Source: Orientallactaga sibirica (Eukaryota > Chordata > Mammalia > Rodentia > Dipodidae). From it: DNA of 64,000 nucleotides. The stretch covers positions 868,001-932,000 of the forward strand of contig JAEOAD010000794.1 in NCBI GenBank assembly GCA_036365145.1, given 5' to 3'. Numbering within the stretch: the stretch's first letter is position 1; each line of letters starts with the position of its first letter. Below are positions 53,783-63,439 of the stretch, one piece after another. The position numbers were made by a program, and so were the translations under genes. The notes under the pieces are model-generated. The model was not told the DNA's origin. It made no database searches and worked only from the letters and a program-made list of their open reading frames with translations.

Positions 53783-54055
53783 AAAAGAAGGGGAGGAATG
53801 TTTTGCAATACTGTCTTCCATTCACAAAGTGACCTAGATATTCATGACCTCATAGTAGCTGATGCTACCTACATAAGACCTGCATAATAGGAAGAGATAA
53901 AAATGACATCAAAATAGAAGAGAGACTGGAAGAAAAGAAGAAGGAAGTCAGTAGAGTGGGGATTTGAGAGGTGGGATACAGGATTATGATCATGGTACAT
54001 TATCTATATGTATGGAGGGTGTCACTAAAGAGCTAAAAAATATGTTGACTGATAA
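53780..54055 (+). mobile_element. L1 3' end fragment
   Basis: CAAAAGAAGGGGAGGAATG...CCTCATAGTAGCTGATGCTACCTACATAAGACCTGCATAATAGG...GGAGGGTGTCACTAAAGAGC. Same tail family as 25085 and 59235. Confidence 0.75.
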
Positions 54056-54061
54056 GTAATC

Positions 54062-54272
54062 TTTCTTTTTATTTATTATTTTTATTCATTTGCACGCATG
54101 TGTGTGGGTGTATGCATGTGCATGCACCAGGGTCTCTTGTGGCTGCAAACCGAATTCCAGATCCATGCACCACTTTGTATCTGGCTCTACTTGGGTACTG
54201 GGGAATTGAGCCATGACTGGCAAGCTTTGCAAGCAAGTGCCTTTAATCACTGAGCCATCTCACCAGTTCAAA
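54062..54272 (-). mobile_element. SINE-A copy, old
   Basis: Reverse copy with a (GTGTGTG)-like variant of the purine stretch (GCATGTGTGTGGGTGTATGC) and a GCCATGACTGGCAAGC insertion. Ends GAGCCATCTCACCAGTTC. Confidence 0.75.
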
Positions 54273-54489
54273 TAATCTTTCTGTAGATTTATAGAAGCCA
54301 GAGCTTCTAGTAACCTTCAAAATAACATCAGAAAACGCAATGTCTCTTCTCACTCTAGTTCTGCGTATCAGCTAACACAATGCATGTGAATTACTGTGAG
54401 GGTCAACAATTTGCTGTGAAGAAATGTAATATGTCTGTCTACAGAACTTCAGGAGCTAGTGCCAGGAGGTCAAGGATAGTTAGGATGTT

Positions 54490-54735
54490 TTAGCCTCTCA
54501 ACACACACACTTCCTGCCTAGTGTCCCGCTGTACTTCCTTCCCTCCCTATAAAAGCTTTTTCATGTATTTAAGTTTCCCCCAGCAAAGCTGTTTTATTTT
54601 TCCTACGGAAGGTAGCTCCAACCAACTTCTCAAGAGTTTTGAATAAACCCAATTTCCTATCCAGCTTCCTGAGTAGTGCCTTTCAACTGGTGAATGATTG
54701 GATTTGAATTTGGTGACATTGTCTCTCTCGCTCTC
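54490..54735 (+). other. LTR-like segment (TATA box and AATAAA)
   Basis: CCCTCCCTATAAAAGC at 54542-54557, then GAATAAACCC at 54641, then GAATTTGGTGACATTG: a promoter, polyadenylation signal and possible primer site spaced as in an ERV LTR. No partner or target duplication found. Confidence 0.4.
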
Positions 54736-54844
54736 CTGCCTTGCTAACTCTCACTGCTCTTTCCCTTACAGTACAGGAGGGATAGCTGTCAAGTTTTTTT
54801 ATCTGCCTAAAGATAAATCCTCCAAAAAAAGAAAGTTCTTTTTT

Positions 54845-55690
54845 TTTCTTCATCCCTTAGCACCTACATAGAGCCAGATGTACAGAGAGGCACATGCATC
54901 TGTGATCCCAATGAGCCTGAGATAATAGGAGGTGGAGCAAGGAGAAGCCAAAGCTTGGCAGCCAGCTAGTTTGGAGTTGGTCTGCATTGTGACAGTTCAT
55001 TTGCAGCAGTAAGAGACTGTGATGGTTAAGTTTGTGTCAACTTGATTTGTTTAGGAATCCACAGACATTCCTCATAAGTGTGTCTCTGAGGCTGCCTCGA
55101 GGAAGGATTAACTAAAGGAAGAATCCTTCCCCCAGGGGTGAGCCCTTCCCCCAGAGTGGGTGGCCCCTCTTGGAGGAGGGGCTGGTTGATAAAAAGAAGC
55201 TCTGGGAAGAAAGGCTCTCTCTCCCACCTGGCTGCCGGTGCTGCTCGCTGCTTGCCACTGGGTGCTTGCTGCTTGGTGCTTTCTGCTTGGTACTTGCTGC
55301 TTGGTGTTGCTGCTTTCCAGTGTGGACTGAAGACCAGGGTGGACTGAAGAGCAGCGTCTCTCCAGGAAGCCTCCAGGCCTTCAGTGCCGGATTGGGACTG
55401 CTGAGGCCTCCAGCCTCGTGGACTGAGCAGCTACCGGGTTTCTTGACTCTCGGACCTGCAACCTGCTATTATTGCTGGACTGTGTAAGCTAATCCGATAA
55501 ATTCCCTTTTAATACAATTCATTCTATCCATTCTGTTCCTCTAGAGAACCCTGACTAATACAGAGACCTTTTCTGAAAAAAGGAGCACAGACACCTTGAC
55601 GTTGTCCTGTGACCTCCACATGTGCTCCTTGGCTCCTGTACCCATATATATACCCACCCACACATGTATGCATAGATAAATAAGTAATAT
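54845..55690 (+). mobile_element. B4 SINE interrupted by an ERVL LTR
   Basis: Left part CACCTACATAGAGCCAGATGTACAG...GTGATCCCAATGAGCC...GAGATAATAGGAGG, and right part after the LTR ACACCTTGACGTTGTCCTGTGACCTCCACATG, which is the diagnostic B4 right end. Old and diverged. Confidence 0.65.
55018..55562 (+). mobile_element. ERVL-type solo LTR (MT2/MLT2-like)
   Basis: TGTGATGGTTAAGTTTGTGTCAACTTGA at the start and GAGAACCCTGACTAATACA at the end are the typical termini of ERVL LTRs. 545 bp, with GAGAC duplicated exactly at 55013-55017 and 55563-55567. TGCTTGGTGCTT/TGCTTGGTACTT units near 55262-55312 form a small internal tandem repeat. AATACAATTC near the 3' end is the weak end region. Confidence 0.88.
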
Positions 55691-55744
55691 TTAAAACCAC
55701 AAATCTCTGAAATGTAGAAAGAAGATAAACTGGCCAGGGCCCTG

Positions 55745-55912
55745 AAAACAGAATGACCAGGCTATCTCTTACTCTCACCATCTTGATGATTCCTGGGTCT
55801 CCTCAGTTTTTATCACTGTCTATAAAAAGAAGGTTCCCTAACCAAAGATGAGAACAGTGAATCAAAGTGAAACAGGAATTTGGGGGTTCCTTGTCAATAC
55901 ATCAAAAAAATT
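55745..55912 (-). mobile_element. L1 3'UTR fragment
   Basis: The reverse-strand motif CCCTAACCAAAGATGAGAACAG parallels CTCTAACCAAAAGTGAGAATCC at 16122 and CTCTGACCAAGGGTGAGAGCAG at 4976. Confidence 0.6.
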
Positions 55913-55913
55913 A

Positions 55914-56075
55914 CAGAGCCGGGGGTAGTGGCGCACGCCTTTAATCCCAGCACTCAGGAGGCAGAGGTAGGAGGATCCCTGTGGGTTCAAGGCCATCCTG
56001 AGACTACATAGTGAATTCCAGGTCAGCCTGGGCTAGAGCAAGACCCTACCTCGAAAAACCAAAAAAAAAATTTAC
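55914..56075 (+). mobile_element. B1-like SINE
   Basis: AGAGCCGGGGGTAGTGGCGCACGCC to CTACCTCGAAAAACC. AAAAATTACAG before and AAATTTACAG after it are target duplications. Confidence 0.93.
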
Positions 56076-56082
56076 AGTACCC

Positions 56083-56500
56083 TGGATTCTTGTCTTATGA
56101 ACTTAACAAATTAAAATCCATAGACCAGAGGGTAAGGTTTAGAGAGACTTTATTAAAGATTAAGAGAAGCAAAGAGGAGGGAGTACCGAGGCTCCTGCCA
56201 TGAAGGAGGGAGTAAAGCCCCAGAAAATTCTTACGTACCCTACCCTGGGAATCTTATCAATCATAGAAGTTTATCTCCCAGAAGAAGAAAAACCCAGACA
56301 GACTTTATCATAAATGATCCAGTATGCTGAGGCTCCTCAGAGACTTTTACAATTTAAAGTACTACCTAAAGAATAGTAGTTATCTAAAGACAGCCTTTAC
56401 TCACCATGTTTTCTCTCCTTACCCTTCTATAATTGTCACCACCTCCTGGAAGAAGATCCAGGCCACTCTGTCTGTGGTTTAGGATACTACCGGAACTTCA
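56083..56500 (-). mobile_element. Probable LTR (family 3)
   Basis: GATTCTTGTCTTATGAACTTAACAAATT...CCATAGACCAGAGGG...TTTAGAGAGACTTTATTA parallels 20171-20480. The reverse strand supplies TAATAAAGTC. Confidence 0.4.
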
Positions 56501-56589
56501 ATCATCTGGTCCTTTGAGTCTCATATTTTGTGGTAGTACTGTGCTTATGTATATAATTTAAATGGGTTCTGTAAGGCAAGTATAAGAGA

Positions 56590-57090
56590 AAAGCAAATGA
56601 AAACACCAGACTTGATCTCTATAGACAGACTGTTTATTGAAACAGCAAGAGACCTCAGCTCTCCCGCAGATGAAGGCTAAAGCACTGAGCCAGGCTGGGG
56701 TGCAAGCTTATAAGGGTGATCCTAAGACAAACAGGCTGTACCAGCTGCAGGTCCAAGGGAAGTAGATAAGGAACTGTAGTTATTTGTGTCCTTGCTCAGA
56801 ATAAGCTTTTTTAGCCAAATTGTCTAGGGAGGATAACCCACCAGACCATTTCTGTTCCCTCAAGGTTTTCTGAGCTAAAGGAAGTTTAGTTTATCATTTG
56901 GGAGTAGACAGGCCTGTCAAGGACATGCTTCTGAAGTTTTTTTATTGCTTATTGGTCCTAGGGATAGTTATTAACTCTTTAGTTCCCTCTAGCTTTCAGG
57001 GAAGACTATTAACCCTTCCGTTTCCTCCTATTCATTTACTATCAGCCTATTGCATAGACTCGGTTTATCAGAGGACATAAAGTCTTTCTC
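56590..57090 (-). other. Possible LTR-like segment
   Basis: CACCAGACTTGATCTCTATAGACAGACTGTTTATTGAAAC gives an AATAAA in reverse near the left edge. No partner was found. The rest shows no coding signature. Confidence 0.25.
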
Positions 57091-57092
57091 AC

Positions 57093-57600
57093 TGGTATCA
57101 GTTACTTTTCTCATTACGGTGACAAACACCTGACAAAAACAACTAGGCACATAGCTCAAGAAGCGATACAGTTCATCATGGTGGGGAAGGCATGGAGGCA
57201 GAAACATGAGGCAGCTGGCTACACTGCACCCATATTCAAGAAGCGGAGAGAAATGAGTGCTAGTGCTCAGCTCACTTTTTCCTTTCTATTTTGTTTTAGT
57301 TTTTGGTTTTCTTTCTTTCTTTTTTTTTTTTTTAAAGAATGGGCATGCCAGGGCCCCAGCCACATGTGTCTGCAAATGAACTCTAGACACATGGGCCACT
57401 TTATGCACCTGGCTTATGTGGGTCCTGGGGACTCAAACCTTTTGCATTGCAGGGACCTGCATCGCAGGTCCATGGGCCAGTGCCTCCCACATTCCTGATG
57501 GCTCTTCCCTTCCCAGTTAAACCTCTTTGGAAATGACCTCACAGAGACACCCAGAAGGGTGTTTCCATGGGGATTCTAAATTCAGTCCAGATGACAGTAA
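57093..57600 (-). mobile_element. MaLR-like LTR interrupted by SINE-A
   Basis: TATCAGTTACTTTTCTCATTACGGTGACAAACACC...CATCATGGTGGGGAAGGCATGG, and after the SINE CCTCTTTGGAAATGACCTCACAGAGACACCCAGAAGGGTG...CTAAATTC: block order as in the LTR at 38650. Confidence 0.55.
57336..57500 (-). mobile_element. SINE-A copy, head damaged
   Basis: AGAATGGGCATGCCAGGGCC and the ACACATGGGCCACTTTATGCACC body are clear. The head end is altered: GCAGGGACCTGCATCGCAGGTCCATGGG contains a short inverted repeat, ACCTGC/GCAGGT. Confidence 0.75.
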
Positions 57601-57929
57601 AGATTACCATCCCAAGTCCCCTCCACAAGCCTTAAGCACAGAGGAGGTTGTTCAGAATCCAGACATTTGCCCTGCCTCCCCTTAGTTCCTCCAAAATCTG
57701 TTGTTCCTCCTGCACTCTCTGACTAAACAATGGAAACCTAGTCACCTGAGCTCAAAGTCATAGAAGTCATGCCAGATGCCTTCCTTTCTACTGCACACTT
57801 TAAAACCTCTTGGTTGTTACCTCCTACACGCCTCTCCCTTCCTTCCATTGTTCACCATCTCCCCTGATGCCACATTATTTCTACCCACTTTCATCTCTCT
57901 CCTACACTCACAATATCTACGTTATTTAT
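57601..57929. other. Unassigned sequence
   Basis: Pyrimidine-rich, no repeat family or exon recognised with confidence. The CTCTCCCTTCCTTCC... stretch may be an old L2-type relic. Confidence 0.35.
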
Positions 57930-58480
<551 letters not shown>

Positions 58481-58507
58481 GAGACAACCAAGGCTTTTAA
58501 GCTTCAG

Positions 58508-58605
58508 CGAGAAGCCAGGCATTTGGATGGCCAAGACGAGAGGATTATAAATCTGAGGCCAGCCTGGGCTATATGTGGAGACCCTGTATCAAAAAAAAAA
58601 AAGTG
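58508..58605 (+). mobile_element. B1-like fragment
   Basis: GAAGCCAGGCATTTGGATGGCC...GAGGCCAGCCTGGGCTATATGTGGAGACCCTGTATCAAAAA. Short, with the middle deleted. Confidence 0.75.
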
Positions 58606-58611
58606 AATACA

Positions 58612-58735
58612 GTACTGAGGAGATGGCTTAGCAGTTAAGGAACTTGCCTGCGAAGCCTAAGGACCCAGGTTCAACTCCCCAGAAACCATGTGTGCATCTG
58701 GAGTTCATTTGCAGTAGCTGGAGGCCCTGGTACCA
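58612..58735 (+). mobile_element. SINE-A, 3' end missing
   Basis: AGTACTGAGGAGATGGCTTAG to GGAGGCCCTGGTACCAAG. The CCAGATGCACAAGG block is deleted. Confidence 0.82.
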
Positions 58736-58786
58736 AGAAAATTTTTATGCTTAGTATTTTCAAGGTTCAATTCCTAGCACTAAGAG

Positions 58787-58822
58787 AAAAGAAAAGAAAA
58801 GAAAAGAAAAGAAAAGAAAAGA
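58787..58822. repeat. (AAAAG)n repeat
   Basis: Seven AAAAG-type units, followed by a GGGAGG-rich purine stretch to 58865. Confidence 0.95.
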
Positions 58823-58894
58823 GTGAGGGAGGGAGGAAAGAGAGAAGGAGGGAGAAAGGAGAGACAGATAGAGACAAAGAAATATTGAGCTACT

Positions 58895-59190
58895 GAGCTA
58901 CTGGGTATAGAGGCACACATCTCTAGCCCTAACAGTTGGGAAACTGAGGCATAAGGACTAAGAATTTGAGGCCTAGGCTAAATAATGAGAGCCTGTCTCA
59001 GAAGAGAGAGAACAAAATGGAAGTGGAGACAGGAGAATCCCAGGAGGCCTGTGGGCCAGCCAGCCTGACAAACAAGAGCCCCTACTTTAAACAAGGTGGA
59101 AGATGAGGACCTCTGACATCCACATGCACGTGCACCTTGACGCATGCATACATGACCACCACACTCATACACATGCACAGAGAGAAAAAG
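58895..59190 (+). mobile_element. B1/B4 SINE composite
   Basis: B1-like TACTGGGTATAGAGGCACACATC...CCTGTCTCAGAAGAG, then a B4 right part AGACAGGAGAATCCCAGGAGGCC...GAGGACCTCTGACATCCACATGCACG with a CA-rich end. Confidence 0.65.
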
Positions 59191-59234
59191 AGGGAGATAA
59201 TATTGAAAAAGTATAACGTAATGAGATTGTCTTA

Positions 59235-59640
59235 CCACATATGAAAACTTACAACACAATAAGTGCTGAGAGGAAGGGACAGAGGAGTGCTCAGTACTGA
59301 AACATCTCTATCACACTTTCCAAGATTCCGGGTCCATTGCAGAAAAGGTGGTGGGGAGAATGTAAGAGCCAAAGGAAGGATAGGACTCCTTACAGTGCAA
59401 TCTTCCAGACACAAAATGGCCTGGATAGCCATGACCTCACAGTGCCTGGCACTACCTACACAAGATCAGTATAACACAAGGAAGAGATGATAACATCAAA
59501 ATAAAAGAAATAATGATTGAGAGGGGGAGGGAATATGATAGAGAGTAGAATTGTGAAGGGGAAAGTGAGGGGGAGGGAATTATCATGGTTTATTGTTTAT
59601 AATTCTGGAAGTTGTCAATAATAAAATTTTTTTTAAAAAC
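59235..59640 (+). mobile_element. L1 3'UTR, longest copy of the tail family
   Basis: From ACAATAAGTGCTGAGAGG to GGAAGTTGTCAATAATAAAATTTTTTTTAAAAAC. Useful as the reference copy for the fragments at 15685, 22252, 25085 and 53780. Confidence 0.78.
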
Positions 59641-59964
59641 CAATGATGATCTGGTATGGGAAAGAAACCTCTGCAAAACACATGAATAAAGATTTACTCT
59701 AACATTGAAAGAAATTTATCCAGTAATAGGAAAAAGAAAAATGAATAGCAAAAGGAGCTGAGCAAATTGTCAATAAACACAGAGTAAAAAGCTCAGCATG
59801 TGTGAACCAGCCTTTCTTTCACCCACAATAGCTGCCAAAACTCACAAGGACAGTGATAATGTCCAGTTCTGGCTAAGGGTGTTGAGCACTAGGAAGTCCC
59901 ACACCTATTAGGAAAGCAATCTGGAGACACCTATGAGAAATAAAGCTACAAACCCTGTGGGGGT
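59641..59964. other. Probable L1-derived but diverged sequence
   Basis: GGGAAAGAAACCTCTGC...CTCACAAGGACAGTGATAATGTCCAGTTCTGGCTAAGG...AAAGCAATCTGGAGACACC reads like the old L1 ORF2 end (compare AGTGTTGGCAAGG...) but frames are lost. Confidence 0.45.
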
Positions 59965-60088
59965 GGGAGGGTGTAGGGAATTTGAGACAGGGTCTTGCTA
60001 TGTAGCCAGGCTGGCCTCAAGCTCACAAGCATTCTGCCTCAAGCCCTGAGTCCTAGGGTTTTAGCTGTGTGCCACCGTGTCCAGTAGC
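59965..60088 (-). mobile_element. B1-like SINE, murid-like form
   Basis: TTTGAGACAGGGTCTTGCTATGTAGCCAGGCTGGCCTCAAGCTC to GTGCCACCGTGTCCAGT: closer to the classical murid B1 than to the window's main subfamily, so an older insertion. Confidence 0.82.
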
Positions 60089-60089
60089 C

Positions 60090-60645
60090 ATCAATGATCC
60101 GGAAATCCTATCTTCACAAGTATGTTTTACTGAAATGAAAACCCTGTTGTACCCGGAATTACCCTAAAACGTTGTCATTGCTAAACACAGAAAACCTGAA
60201 TGCCCATCCACAGAAAGTGAGGGAATAAACAAGTGAGCTTAAACTGATTCATTCAGAGTGACAGCTGCATAATCTTAAGGAAAATACCAATTTATAGCAT
60301 AATAAGTGTTTATAGTACTTTTTAAATTCTAGCCAGATAGACCCTGAGGACTCTACCCATTACTACAGATACTTGCTCATCCGTGTTTACTGCTGCTGTA
60401 TTCACAATAGCTAGGAAATGGCACCACCCTATATGTCCTTCATCTGATGAATGGATAATAAAGATGTGGCACATTTACACAATGAACTTTTATTCAGCAG
60501 TAAAGAAAAATTAAATTATGAAATGTACTGGGAAATAGATGGATCTAGAGATGATTATATTAAGTGAGGTAACCCAGGCTCAGAAAATCAGTGCCACATA
60601 TTCTGTCTCCTATGTGGATCCTAGCTTCAAATATTTAGATTTACA
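60090..60645 (+). mobile_element. L1 ORF2-end fragment
   Basis: AGATACTTGCTCATCCGTGTTTACTGCTGCTGTATTCACAATAGCTAGGAAATGG...CATCTGATGAATGGATAATAAAG...TAAGTGAGGTAACCCAGGCTC, collinear with 45510-45960. Confidence 0.78.
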
Positions 60646-60649
60646 TGTG

Positions 60650-60807
60650 AGTTGTCTGGGTTTGATTCCCCAGTACTCACATAAATCCAGATGCAAAAAG
60701 TAGCATATGTATCTGGAGTCCATTTGCAGTGGCAGAAGACCCTGGCATGTCCATATACTCTCTTTCTCTTTCTCTCTCATAAATACATACATACATACAT
60801 ACATACA

Positions 60808-60838
<31 letters not shown>

Positions 60839-60840
60839 TT
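60650..60840 (+). mobile_element. SINE-A, head truncated, (CATA)n tail
   Basis: Starts at the B-box (GGGTTTGATTCCCC). The tail has expanded to about 13 CATA units at 60784-60836. Confidence 0.87.
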
Positions 60841-60854
60841 TTTTAATATTAAGG

Positions 60855-61050
60855 TTGGGCTGGAGAGATGGCTTAGTGGTTAAGGTGCCTGCCTCTGAAG
60901 CCAAAGGACCCAGGTTCAATTCCCCAGTACACACGTAAGCATTGGCTAGGGTCCCTGGAGTACCCATTCTCTCTCTCTCTCTTTCTCTGTCTGTCTCTCT
61001 TCTCTCAGTCTCTTTCTCTGTCTCTGCTTGAAAATTAATTAATTTAAAAA
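60855..61050 (+). mobile_element. SINE-A copy, middle deleted
   Basis: GGGCTGGAGAGATGGCTTAGTGG head. A deletion joins ACACGTAAGC to ATTGGCTAGGGTCCCTGG. Tail AATTAATTAATTT. Confidence 0.88.
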
Positions 61051-61057
61051 ATATTAA

Positions 61058-61255
61058 GGTAGGGATGGAGAGATGACTCAGTGGTTAAGGCACTTGTCTG
61101 CAATACCTAATGACCCAGGTTCGATTGCCCAGTACTCACATAAAGCCAGAAGAAGATCCTGACGTTAATCTCTGGCCTCCACCTGTATGCACACACATGT
61201 GCCTGTGTACCCACATGCATACACATAGATACACAATAAATATTTTTAAAGTTTT
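61058..61255 (+). mobile_element. SINE-A head joined to a B4-type right end
   Basis: GGGATGGAGAGATGACTCAG...GATTGCCCAGTACTCACATAAAGCCAG then AAGAAGATCCTGACGTTAATCTCTGGCCTCCACCTGTATGC, which is B4 right-end sequence, with AATAAATATT tail. Confidence 0.65.
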
Positions 61256-61274
61256 AAAATAATTTTTTTTAAAT

Positions 61275-61418
61275 TACTGGGTGTGGTAGCACATGCCTTT
61301 AATCCCAGAACTTGAAAGGCTGAGGTAGGAGGAATTCCATGAGTTCAAGGCCAATACAATGAGATCCAGGTCAGCATAGGCTAAAGTGAGACCCTGCTTC
61401 AAAAAAAAAAAAAAAAAT
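61275..61418 (+). mobile_element. B1-like SINE
   Basis: ACTGGGTGTGGTAGCACATGCC to CCCTGCTTCAAAAA. A short internal loss occurs around the CCACCCTGAG block (GGCCAATACAATGAG). Confidence 0.87.
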
Positions 61419-61420
61419 GA

Positions 61421-61615
61421 GGGCTGGAGAGATGGCTTAGCGGTTAAGGCGCCTGCCTGCTAAGCCTAAGAACCCAGTTCTAAACTCCAGGTCCCATGTT
61501 TAGCCAGATGCAAAGTGACACAAGGGCGCAATGCCGCACTTGACCACAAGGGGGCGCACGCATCTGGATTTCGTTCACAGCAGCTGAGAGACTGTTGGCA
61601 TGCCCATCTGTCTCC

Positions 61616-61657
<42 letters not shown>

Positions 61658-61695
61658 CAAAAACAAATAAAATAATAAAAAAGTTTTTAAAAAAA
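61421..61695 (+). mobile_element. SINE-A, long CAAGGGCGC subfamily
   Basis: GGGCTGGAGAGATGGCTTAGCGG head, CACAAGGGCGCAATGCCGC and CCACAAGGGGGCGC blocks, and a long CT run. Sister of the copy at 30374; more CpGs are kept here, so younger. Confidence 0.9.
61544..61557 (+). promoter_or_regulatory. CTCF-like core motif within SINE
   Basis: CCACAAGGGGGCGC differs from the strong CTCF core CCACCAGGGGGCGC at one position. It is intact and CpG-containing. Occupancy is inferred only from motif similarity. Confidence 0.4.
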
Positions 61696-61702
61696 TGAAA
61701 GT

Positions 61703-61860
61703 TAGCCGGGCATGGTGGCGCACGCCTTTAATCCCAGCACTTAGGAGGCAGAGGTAGGAGGATCACTGTGAGTTCGAGGCCACCCTGAGACTACACAGTT
61801 AATTCGAGATCAGCCTGAGCTAGAGTGAAAACTTACCTCGAAAAACAAAAAAAAAAATAA
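61703..61860 (+). mobile_element. B1-like SINE, young
   Basis: AGCCGGGCATGGTGGCGCACGCC to CTTACCTCGAAAAAC, A-rich tail with AAAAT units to about 61878. Confidence 0.93.
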
Positions 61861-62039
61861 AATAAAATAAAAAAAAATTAACATCTCCCAGTTGGCTTCC
61901 AACATAATATCTAAAGTCTCATTGGTTCTAGCCCCTTCCACTTCTATGGGCCTTATCTCTCTCCATATGTCCCCTGTACTAATCATTTTAACCACATTTT
62001 AACCACATCAAACTATAGCATTTAGTGATTTTTTTAATA

Positions 62040-62180
62040 TGACATCTTGTGCCTTACCTCTGAGTCTTTGCACACTCCTCCTCCTGAAAGCTGTCTTTGC
62101 CATTTTCCCCTAGAAATTTGTACTCCTTCTTTAAGACCCATCCCATTCTCACCTCATAGCTCACTGACATTTGAATTATA
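62040..62180 (+). mobile_element. L2 LINE relic
   Basis: CTCTGAGTCTTTGCACACTCCTCCTCC...AAATTTGTACTCCTTCTTTAAGACCCATCCCATTCTCACCTC follows the L2 3' block order (CTTTGCACTTGCTGTTCC...CTTCAGGTCTCAGCTCAAATGTCACCTC). Confidence 0.65.
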
Positions 62181-62184
62181 TTGT

Positions 62185-62400
62185 AACTATCTACACATAT
62201 AAGGGTATGCATATCTGTGTGTCACCCTGCCTCTTGCTTGGCTGGCATATAGAAAGATTCTAATGCTTGCTGAATAAATCAAAAATAAATCACTGGGGGA
62301 GAGGGAGACATTTTCTTCAATGGCATAGTCACTACAGTGTAAGTCACCCATATTCTAATAAACCACCCTCACCATCCATGCTCATGTAGACAACTCCAAT
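62185..62400. other. Unassigned sequence
   Basis: No repeat family or exon recognised. Possibly the edge of the preceding L2. Confidence 0.35.
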
Positions 62401-62550
62401 TTAAAGACAGTGGGTCACAAAACAAGACATAACAGTAGAAGGAGTCAAGTTGGGAAGAAGGGGTTTAGTGGGAAAGGCATAAGAGAAGGTAATGGGGGTG
62501 AAAGTGATCAAAATACATTATATGCATATATACAATTATTCAAAAAAAAA
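62400..62550 (+). mobile_element. Probable L1-type 3' terminus
   Basis: AAAGACAGTGGGTCACAAAACAAGACATAACAGTAG...GGGGGTGAAAGTGATCAAAATACATTATATGC ending in an A-run at 62542-62550. It parallels 43400-43445 in the terminal CAAAATA(T/C)(G)AT(C/T)ATAT blocks. Confidence 0.5.
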
Positions 62551-63120
62551 GGGCTGGAGATGGCTTAGCAGTTAAGGCACTTGCTGGTAAAGCCTAAGGA
62601 TTTATGTTTAACTCTCTGTGGTAGTTTGAATATATGTCCCCCAATATATTCAGTGTTTTACTAGTTATAGTTTGCATCTGCAATCACCTTGCTAGAGGCA
62701 ATGTCACTGGGGGCTGGTCTTAAGGTGTTAATGGTGTGGGTTTGAGATTCCATTGTAAAGATATGCAAATGTGCCTAGCAGGTGTTCCTGAAGTGTGCTG
62801 TGTGACCTTTTGGCAGTAGTTTTGCTCTGTGTGCTGTGGTGGCTGGTTGGCTTTTTCTCTCTCTGCTTGGTCTTGTGAGAGAAGGTCGCTTCTTCTGCCA
62901 TTATGGAACTTCCCCTGGATCTGTAAGCTTCAATAAATAATATCCCTTCCTCCATAACTGTGCCTGGTCTGGAAGTTCATCTCAGTGAACCTGAAGCTGT
63001 CTGCTACACTCTCCAAGTCCCACATAAGCCAGATGCACAGTGATGCAAGCTCACAAGGGGACACACACATCTGGAGTTTGATTGCACTGGTGCAACAATT
63101 TTTTTCTCTCTCTCTCTCTC
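62551..63120 (+). mobile_element. SINE-A interrupted by a MaLR-like solo LTR
   Basis: GGGCTGGAGATGGCTTAG...TTATGTTTAACTCTC up to 62616 and CTCTCCAAGTCCCACATAAGCC...CTCACAAGGGGACACACACATC from 63009, ending in a (TC)n and (CA)n stretch. The LTR split it inside the B-box region. Confidence 0.88.
62617..63008 (+). mobile_element. Solo LTR, MaLR-like family 2
   Basis: TGTGGTAGTTTGAATATATGTCCCCC to GAAGCTGTCTGCTACA, 392 bp. CTCTC is duplicated at 62612-62616 and 63009-63013. AATAAATAATATCCC at 62934 supplies the polyadenylation signal. This sense copy sets the orientation for the reversed copies at 4113 and 48925, and differs from them at many sites. Confidence 0.92.
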
Positions 63121-63197
63121 CCTCACACACACACTCACACACACACACACATGCACTCACTCTCACTTTCTCACTCTCAAAAAAAAGAGAAAGGCAG

Positions 63198-63400
63198 TAT
63201 GAGCCAAGCGTGGTGGCGCATGCCTTTAATCCCAGCACTTGGGAGGCAGAGGTAGGAGGATCGCTGTGAGTTTGAGGCCACCCTGAAACCAATAAAATAA
63301 AATAAAAGTGAATTCCAGGTCAGCCTGGGAAGAAGAAGTGAGACCCTACCTCAGAAAACCAATAAAATAAAATAAAATAAAATAAAATAGTCAAAAAAAA
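63198..63400 (+). mobile_element. B1-like SINE with two internal replacements
   Basis: GAGCCAAGCGTGGTGGCGCATGCC. After CCACCCTGA the expected GACTACATA is replaced by AACCAATAAAATAAAATAAAA (63279-63299). After GTCAGCCTGG the expected GCTAGAG is replaced by GAAGAAGAAG (63329-63338). The rest (GTGAATTCCAGG, TGAGACCCTACCTC) is normal. Confidence 0.85.
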
Positions 63401-63402
63401 GA

Positions 63403-63430
63403 AGAAGAAGAAGAAGAAGAAGAAGAAAAG
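63403..63430. repeat. (GAA)n microsatellite
   Basis: About eight GAA units in the tail of the preceding B1, which also holds an (AATAA)n stretch at 63360-63388. Confidence 0.95.
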
Positions 63431-63439
63431 GAGAAACAG

